From: Profundibacter amoris
GTDB taxonomy: Bacteria > Pseudomonadota > Alphaproteobacteria > Rhodobacterales > Rhodobacteraceae
NCBI RefSeq assembly: GCF_003544895.1
Contig: NZ_CP032125.1
Coordinates: 441,001 to 505,000, forward strand
Length of the DNA: 64,000 bases
Reading direction: 5' to 3'
The translations under genes and the position numbers were made by a program. Shown here piece after piece: positions 7,635 to 16,974 of the stretch (the stretch's first letter is position 1; each line of letters begins with the position of its first letter). The notes beneath the pieces were generated by a model. That model did no database searches. It saw nothing but the letters and a program-made list of their open reading frames with translations, and had not been told where the DNA came from.

Positions 7635-10033
7635 AATTCACACTCTCTTGGCTAAAAGACCACTTGGACACATCGGCCAGCCTCGATGAAATTCTCTATG
7701 CCCTCACCGATCTGGGGCTGGAGGTGGAAGAGGTGATCAACCCCGCCGATGCGCTGGCGGATTTCACCCTTGGCTATGTGAAAAAGGCCGAAAAGCACCC
7801 CGACGCTGACCGTCTGCGCGTGTGCGAGGTGGAAACCGACGAGGGCACGAAACAGATCATCTGCGGCGCCCCCAATGCGCGGCAAGGCATCACAGTGGTG
7901 GTGTGCAAGCCGGGCATGTATATTCCGGGCCTTGATCTGACCATCAAGGTTGGCAAAATCCGCGGGGTGGAAAGCCACGGCATGATGGCCTCGGAAAAGG
8001 AACTGGAACTGTCGGACGAACACGATGGCATTATCGAATTGCCGTCGGGCGAGGTGGGCCAGAAATTCGTTGACTGGCTGGCCGAAAACGATCCCGCCAA
8101 AGTGGACCCCGTGATCGACATCGCCATCACCCCGAACCGCCCCGATGCGCTGGGCGTGCGCGGCATTGCCCGCGATCTGGCGGCGCGCGGGTTGGGCACG
8201 CTGAAACCGGCCAAAACGGCGCAGGTCAAGGGCACATTCGAAAGCCCGATCAAGGTAACGATTGACGAGGATACCCGCACCAGTGGTTGCGAGGTATTCA
8301 TGGGCCGGCTGATCAGGGGCGTGAAAAACGGCCCCAGCCCCGAATGGCTGCAACAACGCCTGCGGGCAATCGGCTTGCGCCCCATTTCGGCGCTGGTGGA
8401 CATTACCAACTTCTTTACTATTGATGCCAACCGGCCGCTGCATGTGTTCGATGCCGACAAGGTTTCGGGCGACCTGCGGGTGCATCGCGCCAAGGGCGGC
8501 GAGATCCTGATCGGGCTGGACGAAAAGGAATACACATTTACCGAAGGCATGGTGGTGATTTCAGATGACAACGGCATCGAGAGCATCGGCGGTATCATGG
8601 GCGGGCTGGAAACGGGCTGCACCAATGACACCGTGAATGTTTTTCTGGAGGCCGCCGTCTGGGACGCAATCGGGATTGCCAAAACCGGCCGCGCGCTGAA
8701 AATCAATTCGGACGCCCGTTATCGTAACGAGCGCGGGATTGATCCGCTGTTCAACGCACCGGCGCTGGAACTGGCCACACAGATGATCCTTGATCTGTGC
8801 GGTGGCGAGCCATCCGAAGTGGTGCAGGCCGGTGAAATCCCCGACGTGTCCCGCGCCTATCAACTGGACACCGACCGCGTGCAATCGCTGGTGGGGATGG
8901 AGATCGCACCGGAAACACAGCGGAAAACGCTGACTGCGCTGGGCTTTGTGCTGGATGACAAGGACATGGCGCAGGTGCCCAGCTGGCGCCCCGATGTGCA
9001 GGGACCTGCCGATCTGGTGGAAGAAGTGGCGCGGGTCGCGTCCCTGACGAAACTGCAAGGCAAACCGATGGCGCGCGACCACGAAGGCGTGGCGCGGCCC
9101 ATTTTGACACCGATGCAGGTGCGCGAAAGCATGGCGCGGCGCACGATTGCGTCGCTGGGCTATAATGAATGTGTGACCTATTCCTTTATTGATCAGGCCA
9201 GCGCGGAATTGTTCGGCGGCGGCGATGACGCCACCATGCTGGACAACCCGATTTCTTCGGAAATGAGCCACATGCGCCCCGATCTTCTGCCCGCTCTGTT
9301 GCAGGCCGCCGCCCGCAACCAGGCGCGCGGCTTTGCCGATATGGCGCTGTTCGAGGTTGGCCCCGCCTTTAGCGGGGGCGAGCCGGGCGAACAGCATCTG
9401 CTGGCCACCGGTATTCTAATCGGCCACACCGGCCCCAAGGATGTGCACGGGGAACGCCGCGCGGTGGATGTCTATGACGCCAAGGCCGATGCCGAGGCGG
9501 TTTTGTCTGCCATCAAGGCACCTGCCAAGGCGCAGATCCTGCGGGGATCACCGGACTGGTGGCATCCGGGGCGGTCAGGCAACATCTGTCTGGGGCCGAA
9601 AAAGGTGATGGCGACATTCGGCGAATTGCACCCCAAGGTGCTGGCGGCAATGGATGTGAAGGGGCCTGCGGTGGGCTTTACCGTGTTTCTTGAGGAGCCG
9701 CCCTTTCCGCGCAACAAATCCGCCACCCGTCCGGCGCTTGCCTTGCGGGATTTGCAGGCGGTCGAACGGGATTTCGCCTTTGTGGTGGATGAAGGCGTCG
9801 AGGCGCTGAAACTGGTGAATGCGGCGGCCAGTGCGGACGTGAAACTGATCGAATCCGTGCGGGTGTTTGACGAATTCATCGGTGGGTCATTGGGCGAGGG
9901 CAAGAAATCATTGGCAATTTCGGTGCGTTTGCAACCGGTGGAAAAGACGCTGACGGACGAGGATATTGCAGTGGTGTCCGAGAAGGTGATTGCCAAGGTG
10001 GCCAAGGCAACCGGCGGCGTTCTACGCGGCTGA
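7631..10033 (+). CDS. pheT: phenylalanine-tRNA ligase beta subunit
   Basis: An 800-residue full-length PheT. It has the N-terminal EMAP-like tRNA-binding domain (about residues 40-150, with KHPDADRLRVCEV), the B3/B4 editing region (about 215-390), the B5 domain, the catalytic-like core, and a C-terminal FDX-ACB anticodon-binding domain (about 705-800, with LQAVERDFAFVVDE). It begins inside the ASCH stop codon. Its last 12 bases overlap the convergent LysR gene, with no terminator between them. Confidence 0.97.
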   Translation: MKFTLSWLKDHLDTSASLDEILYALTDLGLEVEEVINPADALADFTLGYVKKAEKHPDADRLRVCEVETDEGTKQIICGAPNARQGITVVVCKPGMYIPGLDLTIKVGKIRGVESHGMMASEKELELSDEHDGIIELPSGEVGQKFVDWLAENDPAKVDPVIDIAITPNRPDALGVRGIARDLAARGLGTLKPAKTAQVKGTFESPIKVTIDEDTRTSGCEVFMGRLIRGVKNGPSPEWLQQRLRAIGLRPISALVDITNFFTIDANRPLHVFDADKVSGDLRVHRAKGGEILIGLDEKEYTFTEGMVVISDDNGIESIGGIMGGLETGCTNDTVNVFLEAAVWDAIGIAKTGRALKINSDARYRNERGIDPLFNAPALELATQMILDLCGGEPSEVVQAGEIPDVSRAYQLDTDRVQSLVGMEIAPETQRKTLTALGFVLDDKDMAQVPSWRPDVQGPADLVEEVARVASLTKLQGKPMARDHEGVARPILTPMQVRESMARRTIASLGYNECVTYSFIDQASAELFGGGDDATMLDNPISSEMSHMRPDLLPALLQAAARNQARGFADMALFEVGPAFSGGEPGEQHLLATGILIGHTGPKDVHGERRAVDVYDAKADAEAVLSAIKAPAKAQILRGSPDWWHPGRSGNICLGPKKVMATFGELHPKVLAAMDVKGPAVGFTVFLEEPPFPRNKSATRPALALRDLQAVERDFAFVVDEGVEALKLVNAAASADVKLIESVRVFDEFIGGSLGEGKKSLAISVRLQPVEKTLTDEDIAVVSEKVIAKVAKATGGVLRG

Positions 10034-10918
10034 TTGGCCCATGGCTTCGGCCAGTAAATCAAACACCAGCCGTATCCGGCGGCTGGTGTGCAATTCGCGG
10101 TGGGTGACCAGCCAGACCGGAAACTCCACCGGCTCCATCTGTGGCAAGACCCGCTCGATCCCTGTGGTCAGGGCCGCGACTTCGTCGGCCATGATCATAA
10201 TGCCAAAATCCTGTTTCACCAATTCCCATGCGACAATGCCGTTTTGTGATCCGACCGGGAAATTGCCTTCATCCAGTGGCAATCCAAGGGGAAGCATAAA
10301 GTCCAGCATCTGCTGTGGGCTGCCAATGGAAACAAAATCATGCTCGCCCATATCGGCAAGGGTTTTGGGACGCCCGTGTAATTTCAGGTATCCGCTGGAG
10401 GCGTAAAAATGCGCGGTAGCCTGACGCACCAGACGCGCAATCAGATCCGGTTGTGTCGGGCGCGAGTGGCGAATGGCGATATCGGCCTCGCGCTTAAGAA
10501 TATCGCGGATGTCATTATCGGCCACCACATTGATTTTCAAATGCGGGGCCAGACCGCGCAGCCGGTGCAAAACAGGCGGTAGCAGGAAGGCGGAAAAAAC
10601 ATCGCTGGCGGTGATACTGATTTCGCCCGAAATGCTTTGGGACTGGCCCAACGCGGCCAGCGCCAAACGATCAGCGGCATCGCCCATGATACGAGTTTGC
10701 GCCAGCAATTCGCGCCCGCCATTTGTCATTTGCAGCCGCCGGCCAACCCGTTCAAACAGCAGGATGCCCAGCCGGCTCTCAAGCGCGGCCACCTGACGTG
10801 ACAAAGTCGGTTGTGTCTGACCCAGCTTGCGAGCCGCAGCCGATAGCGAGCCGTGTTCGGCGGTGGCCAGAAAGGCGCGGACGTGGTTCCAGTCAAGGGT
10901 GGCCGAAGTACTATTCAT
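10022..10918 (-). CDS. LysR-family transcriptional regulator
   Basis: A 298-residue LysR regulator: winged helix-turn-helix at about residues 10-68 (HGSLSAAARKLGQTQPTLSR is the recognition region), then a periplasmic-binding-like effector domain. It is divergent from a SAM methyltransferase gene with an 83-base intergenic region holding an inverted repeat, the usual arrangement for self- and neighbour-regulation. The effector is unknown. Its 3' end overlaps pheT. Confidence 0.9.
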   Translation of the reverse strand: MNSTSATLDWNHVRAFLATAEHGSLSAAARKLGQTQPTLSRQVAALESRLGILLFERVGRRLQMTNGGRELLAQTRIMGDAADRLALAALGQSQSISGEISITASDVFSAFLLPPVLHRLRGLAPHLKINVVADNDIRDILKREADIAIRHSRPTQPDLIARLVRQATAHFYASSGYLKLHGRPKTLADMGEHDFVSIGSPQQMLDFMLPLGLPLDEGNFPVGSQNGIVAWELVKQDFGIMIMADEVAALTTGIERVLPQMEPVEFPVWLVTHRELHTSRRIRLVFDLLAEAMGQSAA

Positions 10919-10935
10919 ACATAAATGTATAAGTG

Positions 10936-10955
10936 AATTGCAAATTTGCGCAATT
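10936..10955. promoter_or_regulatory. candidate LysR operator
   Basis: AATTGC (10936-10941) and GCAATT (10950-10955) form a perfect inverted repeat with an 8-base spacer, between the divergent LysR and methyltransferase genes. The dyad and its AT-rich setting fit a T-N11-A type LysR box. Confidence 0.5.
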
Positions 10956-11001
10956 ACTATCTGTATTTCGTATGGATATGCTGCCTGAAAAGGAGACTAC
11001 C

Positions 11002-11631
11002 ATGATGAACAATGCGAAATTCTGGGATAGGGCCGCTGCAAAATATGCCAAATCCCCTATCAGTGATATGCAGGCCTATGAATTTACACTTGAACGCACG
11101 CGATCCTACATGACGCAAAGTGATCAGGTTCTTGAACTGGGCTGTGGCACGGGATCAACCGCGATACGGCTTGCGCCTGCCGTATCAAAGATCATCGCGA
11201 CGGATTGCTCGGGCGCCATGTTGGATGTGGGGCGGGCGCGCGCTGCAGAGCAGGGGACAGATAACGTTCAATTCGAAAAGGCAGTGGTGGCCGAGGCGCC
11301 AAAAGGTCCGTTTGATATGGTTACGGCGTTCAATTTATTGCATTTATTGGAAGATTTAGACGGCGCGCTGGCAGAAGCCTATGCTCGCACCAAGCCGGGT
11401 GGATACTTCATATCAAAAACCACATGCACGCCCGATCAGGGCGCCCCTTTGCATTTTCGTTTGATAATGGCTGTGCTGCCGGTCATGCAATTCTTTGGCA
11501 AAGCGCCCTTTGTGCGGATGCGAACGGTGCAAGAGCTGGAAAAAGCCATTGAGCAAGCGGGTTTCGAGATCATCGAGACCGGTAATTACCCGGCCAAGCC
11601 GCCCAGCCGGTTTATCGTTGCACGGAAATAG
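11002..11631 (+). CDS. class I SAM-dependent methyltransferase
   Basis: A 209-residue protein from ATG 11002, preceded by AGGAG at 10991-10995; the longer frame from 10933 runs through the regulatory region. VLELGCGTGSTAIRLA is the SAM-binding motif I, with an acidic residue after the second strand (ATDCSGAML), FDMVTAFNLLHLL as the motif IV area, and KPGGYFISKT as motif VI. It is a small-molecule-type (UbiE/Methyltransf_11) enzyme; the substrate is unknown. It is divergent from a LysR regulator that probably controls it. FRLIMAVLPVMQFFGK is mildly hydrophobic and might contact a membrane or lipid substrate. Confidence 0.85.
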   Translation: MMNNAKFWDRAAAKYAKSPISDMQAYEFTLERTRSYMTQSDQVLELGCGTGSTAIRLAPAVSKIIATDCSGAMLDVGRARAAEQGTDNVQFEKAVVAEAPKGPFDMVTAFNLLHLLEDLDGALAEAYARTKPGGYFISKTTCTPDQGAPLHFRLIMAVLPVMQFFGKAPFVRMRTVQELEKAIEQAGFEIIETGNYPAKPPSRFIVARK

Positions 11632-11693
11632 CAATTTGGCCCTTGGGGGATATTAGCGCTGTCGTTAGACTGGGTGAAAACAGGAGGCAAGTT

Positions 11694-12140
11694 ATGACAT
11701 TGAAAGTTTACCTATCCGGTGAAATCCACACAGACTGGCGCGAGCAGATTATTGACGGAGCCAAGGGGCTGGATGTGGAATTTTCCGCACCTGTCACCGA
11801 TCACGACGCTTCGGATGATTGCGGCGTGGCGATCCTTGGCGCCGAGGCGGACAAGTTCTGGCATGACCACAAGGGCGCCAAGCTAAACGCGATCCGCACC
11901 CGCAAGGGGATTGCGGATGCCGATGTGGTGGTGGTGCGCTTTGGCGAGAAATACAAACAGTGGAATGCGGCCTTTGATGCGGGTTATGCGGCGGCACTGG
12001 GCAAATCCCTGATCGTGCTGCACGGGCCGGACCATCAACATGCGCTGAAAGAGGTGGACGCGGCGGCTTTGGCAGTGGCCGAAGAACCGGCGCAGGTGGT
12101 GCGGATTTTGCGCTATGTGTTGACGGGTGATCTGTCCTAG
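11694..12140 (+). CDS. ytoQ: YtoQ family protein
   Basis: A 148-residue protein of the YtoQ family, related to nucleoside 2-deoxyribosyltransferases, of unknown function. It begins MTLKVYLSGEIHTDWREQI and contains the conserved DHDASDDCGVAILG and NAAFDAGYAAALGKSLIVLH segments. The C-terminal pattern resembles the Rossmann-like NDT fold. ATG at 11694 follows CAGGAGGC. The following GMC gene begins within a dozen bases, suggesting a shared transcript. Confidence 0.85.
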   Translation: MTLKVYLSGEIHTDWREQIIDGAKGLDVEFSAPVTDHDASDDCGVAILGAEADKFWHDHKGAKLNAIRTRKGIADADVVVVRFGEKYKQWNAAFDAGYAAALGKSLIVLHGPDHQHALKEVDAAALAVAEEPAQVVRILRYVLTGDLS

Positions 12141-12150
12141 GCTGGGTCCT

Positions 12151-13752
12151 GTGACCTATGATTACATCATCATCGGCGGCGGCTCGGCCGGCTGTGTTCT
12201 GGCGGCGCGTCTAAGCGAGGATGCGGCTGTTTCCGTCTGTCTGCTGGAATCCGGCGGGGCGGGCAGGGATATTTTGATCCGCGCGCCCGCGCTGGTGGCG
12301 GCGATGGTGTCGGGGCGGCCAAAGATCAACAACTGGGCCTTTCACACGGTGCCGCAGGCGGGGCTGAACGGGCGGCGCGGGTTCCAGCCGCGCGGGCGCA
12401 CGCTGGGCGGCTCCAGCGCGATCAACGCCATGCTGTATTTGCGCGGGCACCGCAAGGATTACGATGAATGGGCCGGTCTGGGCTGCGATGGCTGGGGCTG
12501 GGACGATGTGTTGCCCTATTTCAAACGGGCCGAGGGGAATATGCGTGCTGATGCGTTGCACGGGTGCGACGGGCCGCTGAAGGTGATGGGCCAGAACGCG
12601 CCGCTGGGCATTTCGCAGGCGTTTATCGAGGCGGCAGAGGCGCAACAAATCCGCCGCAACGGGGATTTCAATGGTGAGCGGCAAGAGGGTGCGGGCCTGT
12701 ATCAGGTCACACAGTTTTCCGACGGACCGCACAAGGGCGAGCGGTGCTCGGCGGCGGCGGCCTATCTGCATCCGGTGCTGGGGCGCAGAAACCTGACGGT
12801 GATCACACGGGCCGAAGTGGCACGCATCCTGATCGAGGGCGGGCGCGCCATTGGAGTGGCCTACAAGCGCAAGGGTGATAGTCACGAAATAAAGGCGCGG
12901 CGCGAGGTTATCCTGTCGGCGGGGGCCTTCGGGTCGCCAAAGCTGCTGATGTTGTCGGGGATCGGTCACGCAGAGGAATTGCAGGCGCAGGGGATTGATG
13001 TGGTGCGGGATTTGCCCGGCGTCGGGCAGAACCTTCAGGACCATCTGGATTACACGATTTCCTATAAATCCAGGCGCCGGGATGTGATCGGGCTGAACCC
13101 GCTTGGCCTGTTGCAACTGGCTCGCGCGGGGCTGAAATGGCGCAAGTCCGGCGAGGGGATGTTCACCACGCCTTATGCCGAGGGCGGCGCGTTTGTCCGC
13201 TCCGATCCTGCGCTGGGGCGACCGGATCTGCAACTGCATTTCGTGATCGGGATTGTGGATCAGCACATGCGCAAAATCCATCTGGCGCACGGGTTCAGTT
13301 GCCATGTCTGCGTATTACGGCCTCAAAGCCGCGGGCATGTCGGGCTTACCGATGCCAATCCCGCCAGCCCGCCGCGGATTGATCCGGCATTCCTGTCGGA
13401 CCCAGCCGATTTGCAGGTGCTGGTGCGGGGCGCGCGGATTATGAATGATCTGCTGAAGGCCGAGCCGCTGGCGCCTTGGCGGGGCAAGCGGCTGTATCCG
13501 GTGGATGGAACCGATGCGGGGTACGAGGCTGATATCAGGGCGCGGGCGGATACGATTTACCACCCTGTCGGCACATGCCGCATGGGGCGTGACGACATGG
13601 CGGTGGTTGACCCCGAACTGCGGCTGCACGGGGTGGAGGGTTTGCGGGTGGTGGATGCTTCGGTGATGCCGCGACTGGTGGGCGGCAATACCAATGCGCC
13701 CACCATCATGATCGCGGAAAAAGCGGCGGAAATGATCCGGCAAGGCAGGTAG
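12151..13752 (+). CDS. GMC-family FAD oxidoreductase (choline/alcohol dehydrogenase-like)
   Basis: A 533-residue glucose-methanol-choline oxidoreductase. The N-terminal YIIIGGGSAGCVLAARL binds FAD; GRTLGGSSAINAMLYLRG is GMC signature 1; an AGAFGSPKLLMLSGIG segment is signature 2; the C-terminal YHPVGTCRMG and GGNTNAPTIMIAEK carry the active-site His and Asn region. I chose GTG 12151 because the FAD motif follows directly; an in-frame GTG at 12127 lies inside ytoQ. Substrate could be choline, a primary alcohol or a polyol; no bet genes are near. It converges with the GST gene across a repeat-filled gap. Confidence 0.85.
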   Translation: MTYDYIIIGGGSAGCVLAARLSEDAAVSVCLLESGGAGRDILIRAPALVAAMVSGRPKINNWAFHTVPQAGLNGRRGFQPRGRTLGGSSAINAMLYLRGHRKDYDEWAGLGCDGWGWDDVLPYFKRAEGNMRADALHGCDGPLKVMGQNAPLGISQAFIEAAEAQQIRRNGDFNGERQEGAGLYQVTQFSDGPHKGERCSAAAAYLHPVLGRRNLTVITRAEVARILIEGGRAIGVAYKRKGDSHEIKARREVILSAGAFGSPKLLMLSGIGHAEELQAQGIDVVRDLPGVGQNLQDHLDYTISYKSRRRDVIGLNPLGLLQLARAGLKWRKSGEGMFTTPYAEGGAFVRSDPALGRPDLQLHFVIGIVDQHMRKIHLAHGFSCHVCVLRPQSRGHVGLTDANPASPPRIDPAFLSDPADLQVLVRGARIMNDLLKAEPLAPWRGKRLYPVDGTDAGYEADIRARADTIYHPVGTCRMGRDDMAVVDPELRLHGVEGLRVVDASVMPRLVGGNTNAPTIMIAEKAAEMIRQGR

Positions 13753-13758
13753 TGCGCT

Positions 13759-13822
13759 GTCCCGCACCTGATGCGGGACCTGCCGGATTATCGGGTGCAG
13801 GCCCCGGATCGGGGTCCGGGGC
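13759..13822. repeat. pair of REP-like palindromes
   Basis: GTCCCGCA (13759-13766) pairs with TGCGGGAC (13772-13779) around CCTGA, and GCCCCGGA (13801-13808) pairs with TCCGGGGC (13815-13822). The first unit has the same architecture as the element at 30826-30889. It sits between convergent genes, where the hairpins may stop transcription. Confidence 0.65.
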
Positions 13823-13830
13823 TGTTCCAG

Positions 13831-13940
13831 AGCATGTCGCGCCAAGTTGAATTCACCGACCGGACCGAACGCATTCGCTATCGCGAACGCTGCCTCGGTC
13901 CTGACGGTGAACACTTGAATCCAGTCAGGCGCGACACGCT
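13831..13940. repeat. 110-bp imperfect inverted-repeat element
   Basis: The outer ends AGCATGTCGCGCC (13831-13843) and GGCGCGACACGCT (13928-13940) are inverted with one mismatch. Similarity continues inward (TTGAATTCACCG against CGGTGAACACTTGAA, then CGGACCGA against TCGGTC) to a central dyad GCATTCGC/GCGAACGC at about 13871-13890. It has no coding potential I trust. The shape fits a MITE- or RIP-like dispersed element. Confidence 0.6.
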
Positions 13941-13945
13941 ATAAA

Positions 13946-14647
13946 TCAGTCGCGCGGCGGCTGGCGCAGGCCTTTGTAGACCGCCGGACGTTCCAGAAAC
14001 CGGTCCAGATAGGCCGGCACATTGTCCAGATCGTCCCAATCCACCAGATCGCCGGCCTTGTAATGATCACGCACAATCCGCAGCCACGGTGCAATCGCGA
14101 TATCGGCGATGGAATATTCGCCGCAAACCCAGTCGCGCCCCTCTAATTGTCCGTCCAGCACTTCCAGTAAACGCGCGCTTTCCTCGATATAGCGTTTGGC
14201 GGGGCGGGGGTCTTCGATCTCTTTTCCCGCGAAATGGGTGAAGTATCCCAACTGCCCGAACATCGGCCCGATACCGCCCATCTGGAACATCAGCCATTGG
14301 ATGACCTGATAGCGGCCCACCGGATCCTTGGGCATCAGTTTGCCGGTCTTTTCCGCCAGATAAATCAGGATTGCGCCTGATTCAAACAGTGGCATCGGTT
14401 TGCCATCTGGCCCGTCCGGGTCAATGATCGCTGGGATCTTGTTGTTCGGGTTCAGTGACAGGAATTCCGGCGTGAATTGATCCCCGTCAGCAAAGTCGAC
14501 TTTATGGGCCTCATAAGGCAGGCCCAGTTCTTCCAACATGATGGAAACCTTCACCCCGTTCGGTGTGGGCAAGCCGTAATACTGGATAATATCGGGGTTT
14601 TTCGGGGGCCAGCGTTTGGCGATCATGAAATCAGACAGGTCGGTCAT
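13946..14647 (-). CDS. glutathione S-transferase, YfcG/YghU-like
   Basis: A 233-residue GST of the Nu-like/YfcG group. The thioredoxin-fold half carries LPTPNGVKVSIMLEELGL, NNKIPAI with the cis-proline glutathione site, and LFESGAILIYLAEKTG. The helical C-terminal domain follows from about residue 110, with GEYSIADIAIAPW as the N-capping box. YfcG-type enzymes act mainly as disulfide-bond reductases with glutathione or glutathionylspermidine. No signal peptide; cytoplasmic. It stands alone, convergent with the GMC oxidoreductase and divergent from mscL. Confidence 0.9.
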   Translation of the reverse strand: MTDLSDFMIAKRWPPKNPDIIQYYGLPTPNGVKVSIMLEELGLPYEAHKVDFADGDQFTPEFLSLNPNNKIPAIIDPDGPDGKPMPLFESGAILIYLAEKTGKLMPKDPVGRYQVIQWLMFQMGGIGPMFGQLGYFTHFAGKEIEDPRPAKRYIEESARLLEVLDGQLEGRDWVCGEYSIADIAIAPWLRIVRDHYKAGDLVDWDDLDNVPAYLDRFLERPAVYKGLRQPPRD

Positions 14648-14798
14648 GGGGTGCTCCGTTATGGTTCAGGGGAGAGATAAGCCTTTTTTCCCCGATAAAA
14701 AGTTACCGAATGGTTGGTTTTCATGCTATTGGCTGCGCGCACACGCGCAATAGAAAAATGAAACGCGCATAAACGAACTGGGAAAATGGGACGCAATC

Positions 14799-15209
14799 AT
14801 GCTTAAAGAGTTCAAAGATTTCATCGCCAAGGGCAATGTCATGGATATGGCCGTTGGTATCATCATCGGTGCTGCATTCACCGCAATTGTCGGATCACTT
14901 GTATCGGACCTGATCAATCCAATCATCAGCCTGTTCATGGGCGGGGTTGATTTCTCGGGTATGTACGCCCTGTTGGGTGACGGCGAGTATAATTCGATCA
15001 AGGAAGCCGAAGAAGCTGGCGCCGCCGTGTTTGCCTATGGCCGCTTTATCATGGCGATCATCAACTTCATCATCATCGCATTCGTGGTGTTCCTGTTGGT
15101 CAAGGCTATGAACAAAACCAAGAAGGCCGAAGAAGAGGCACCAGCTGCTGATCCGGGTCCAAGCGAGATCGACCTGCTGAAAGAGATCGCAGCCTCGCTG
15201 AAGAAGTAA
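14799..15209 (+). CDS. mscL: large-conductance mechanosensitive channel
   Basis: A 136-residue MscL, the homopentameric inner-membrane channel that opens under membrane tension on hypo-osmotic shock. The N-terminal amphipathic helix [19 protein letters not shown] leads into TM1 ([20 protein letters not shown], the pore-lining glycine/alanine stretch); TM2 is about residues 83-105; the C-terminal helix [14 protein letters not shown] forms the cytoplasmic bundle. It is transcribed alone, with a bidirectional terminator shared with ald. Confidence 0.97.
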   Translation: MLKEFKDFIAKGNVMDMAVGIIIGAAFTAIVGSLVSDLINPIISLFMGGVDFSGMYALLGDGEYNSIKEAEEAGAAVFAYGRFIMAIINFIIIAFVVFLLVKAMNKTKKAEEEAPAADPGPSEIDLLKEIAASLKK

Positions 15210-15223
15210 GTCTGTAAAATTCG

Positions 15224-15259
15224 AAAAAGGCCCGCCGAAAGATCCGGCGGGCCTTTTTT
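15224..15259. terminator. bidirectional terminator between mscL and ald
   Basis: AAAAAGGCCCGCCG (15224-15237) pairs with CGGCGGGCCTTTTT beginning at about 15245. A-runs and T-runs on both flanks let it serve both convergent genes. Confidence 0.9.
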
Positions 15260-15260
15260 G

Positions 15261-16376
15261 TTACTTGATCACCAGTGAGGGTGAGATCACATCGATCCCC
15301 AAGGCTTCGCCCACCGCGTAATAGGTCAGTTGCCCTGCGTGAACATTCAGCCCGTTCAGCAGATGGGGATCATCGGCGCAAGCCTGCTTCCAACCCTTGT
15401 CGGCCAGCGCCAGCATGAAAGGCATCGTGGCATTGCCAAGGGCGATGGTCGAGGTGCGGGCCACAGCGCCCGGCATGTTGGCCACGCAGTAGTGCATGAT
15501 GCCGTCTACCTCGTAGATCGGGTCCTGATGGGTGGTGGCGTGCGAGGTTTCAAAACACCCGCCCTGGTCAATCGCTACATCCACCAGTGCTGCGCCGGGT
15601 TTCATTTGTGACAGGTCCGCACGGCTGACCAGCTTGGGGGCAGCCGCCCCGGGGATCAATACCGCACCCACCACCATATCGGCGGCATAAACAAGCTCTT
15701 TGGTATTTCCAGCCGACGCGTAGGAAGTCTTGAAATCACGCCCGAACACATCGTCCAGATAACGCAGCCGCGCCAGCGAGCGGTCCAGAACCGTCACATC
15801 CGCGCCCATGCCCGCCGCAACCCGTGCCGCATGGGTGCCGACCACCCCGCCGCCGATCACCACCACGCGGGCAGGGCCGACACCGGGCACGCCGCCCATC
15901 AACACGCCACGTCCGCCGTTGGCCTTTTGCAGGGTCCATGCGCCCACTTGCGGTGCCAGTTTGCCCGCCACTTCGGACATCGGCGCCAGCAGGGGCAGGC
16001 CGCCGTTGGCATCGGTCACGGTTTCATAGGCAATCGCGGTGCAACCGCTGGTCAGCAGGTCTTTGGTCTGCTCGGGGTCCGGCGCAAGGTGCAGATAGGT
16101 GAACAGCACCTGACCCTCGCGCAGCATCTTGCGCTCGATGGCTTGCGGTTCCTTCACCTTGACGATCATATCGGCGGTTTTGAACACCTCGGCAGCGGTG
16201 CCAAGGATCTCGGCCCCCGCCGCGATATAATCCTCGTCAGGGAAACCGGCGCCAACTCCGGCCTGCGTTTCAATCACAACCTTATGGCCGTGTGCCACCG
16301 CTTCATGGGCGGCAATCGGCGTCATCCCGACGCGGAATTCCTGTGGTTTGATCTCTTTCGGACATCCGATAATCAT
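15261..16376 (-). CDS. ald: alanine dehydrogenase
   Basis: A 371-residue NAD-dependent alanine dehydrogenase interconverting L-alanine with pyruvate and ammonia. It begins MIIGCPKEIKPQEFRVGMTP, the AlaDh/PNT N-terminal signature with substrate-binding Arg and Lys. The Rossmann motif VVIGGGVVGTHAARVAAGMG sits near residue 170, and the family's HYCVANMPGAVARTS segment is near 300. ATG at 16376 follows AAGGAGG; the longer frame to 16421 is not supported. The divergent neighbour is an Lrp/AsnC regulator, matching the frequent ald-aldR arrangement and suggesting alanine-responsive control. Confidence 0.96.
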   Translation of the reverse strand: MIIGCPKEIKPQEFRVGMTPIAAHEAVAHGHKVVIETQAGVGAGFPDEDYIAAGAEILGTAAEVFKTADMIVKVKEPQAIERKMLREGQVLFTYLHLAPDPEQTKDLLTSGCTAIAYETVTDANGGLPLLAPMSEVAGKLAPQVGAWTLQKANGGRGVLMGGVPGVGPARVVVIGGGVVGTHAARVAAGMGADVTVLDRSLARLRYLDDVFGRDFKTSYASAGNTKELVYAADMVVGAVLIPGAAAPKLVSRADLSQMKPGAALVDVAIDQGGCFETSHATTHQDPIYEVDGIMHYCVANMPGAVARTSTIALGNATMPFMLALADKGWKQACADDPHLLNGLNVHAGQLTYYAVGEALGIDVISPSLVIK

Positions 16377-16501
16377 GGCATTTCCTCCTTGCCTATATGC
16401 GCAAGCTATTGACCTTTGCACGCAATTGCTTTGAAAAGAACGGGTGGGAATGATGCTATCAGCGCAAGGTTATCCCGATTCTAACCCCAAAGGTGAAAGA
16501 A

Positions 16502-16972
16502 GTGAGCGCAATATCGGAACTGGACAGCATAGACCGTCGTATCCTTGTTGCCCTGCAAAAGCGCGGGCGGATGTCGAATGCGGATCTGTCCGAAAAGGTA
16601 AACCTGTCGCCGTCGGCCTGTCACCGCCGGGTGCAGCGGCTGGAAACGGATGGGTTCATCAAGGACTATGTCGCCCTGCTGGACCCGCGCAAACTGGGAC
16701 GTCCCTCGACCGTGTTTGTGGAAATTACCCTGTCCGGTCAGGCCGACGAAGTGCTTGAGGCGTTTGAACGCGAGGTCGCCAAAATCCCCGATGTGCTGGA
16801 ATGTCACCTGATGGCCGGCACCGCCGATTACCTGCTGAAAGTGGTGGCGCAGGACACCGAGGATTTCGCCCGTATCCACCGCCGCTACCTGGCGCGTTTG
16901 CCGGGGGTGGCGCAGATGCAGTCCTCATTCGCATTGCGCACCGTTTTCAAAACCACCGCCCTGCCGGTTTAG
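16502..16972 (+). CDS. Lrp/AsnC-family regulator (AldR-like)
   Basis: A 156-residue Lrp/AsnC protein: winged helix-turn-helix (about residues 8-60, with LDSIDRRILVALQKRGRMSN and NLSPSACHRRVQRLE) followed by a RAM ligand-binding domain ending SSFALRTVFKTTALPV. I prefer GTG 16502, preceded by AAAGG, over GTG 16493. It lies divergent to ald, so alanine or another amino acid is the likely effector. Two bases after its stop begins an FAD amine-oxidase gene, so it may also govern that operon. Confidence 0.92.
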   Translation: MSAISELDSIDRRILVALQKRGRMSNADLSEKVNLSPSACHRRVQRLETDGFIKDYVALLDPRKLGRPSTVFVEITLSGQADEVLEAFEREVAKIPDVLECHLMAGTADYLLKVVAQDTEDFARIHRRYLARLPGVAQMQSSFALRTVFKTTALPV

Positions 16973-16974
16973 CC

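Noticed and set aside
15330..16412. Plus-strand open frames opposite alanine dehydrogenase
   Set aside because: Antisense to an intact ald with strong ribosome-binding site and motifs; no family features.
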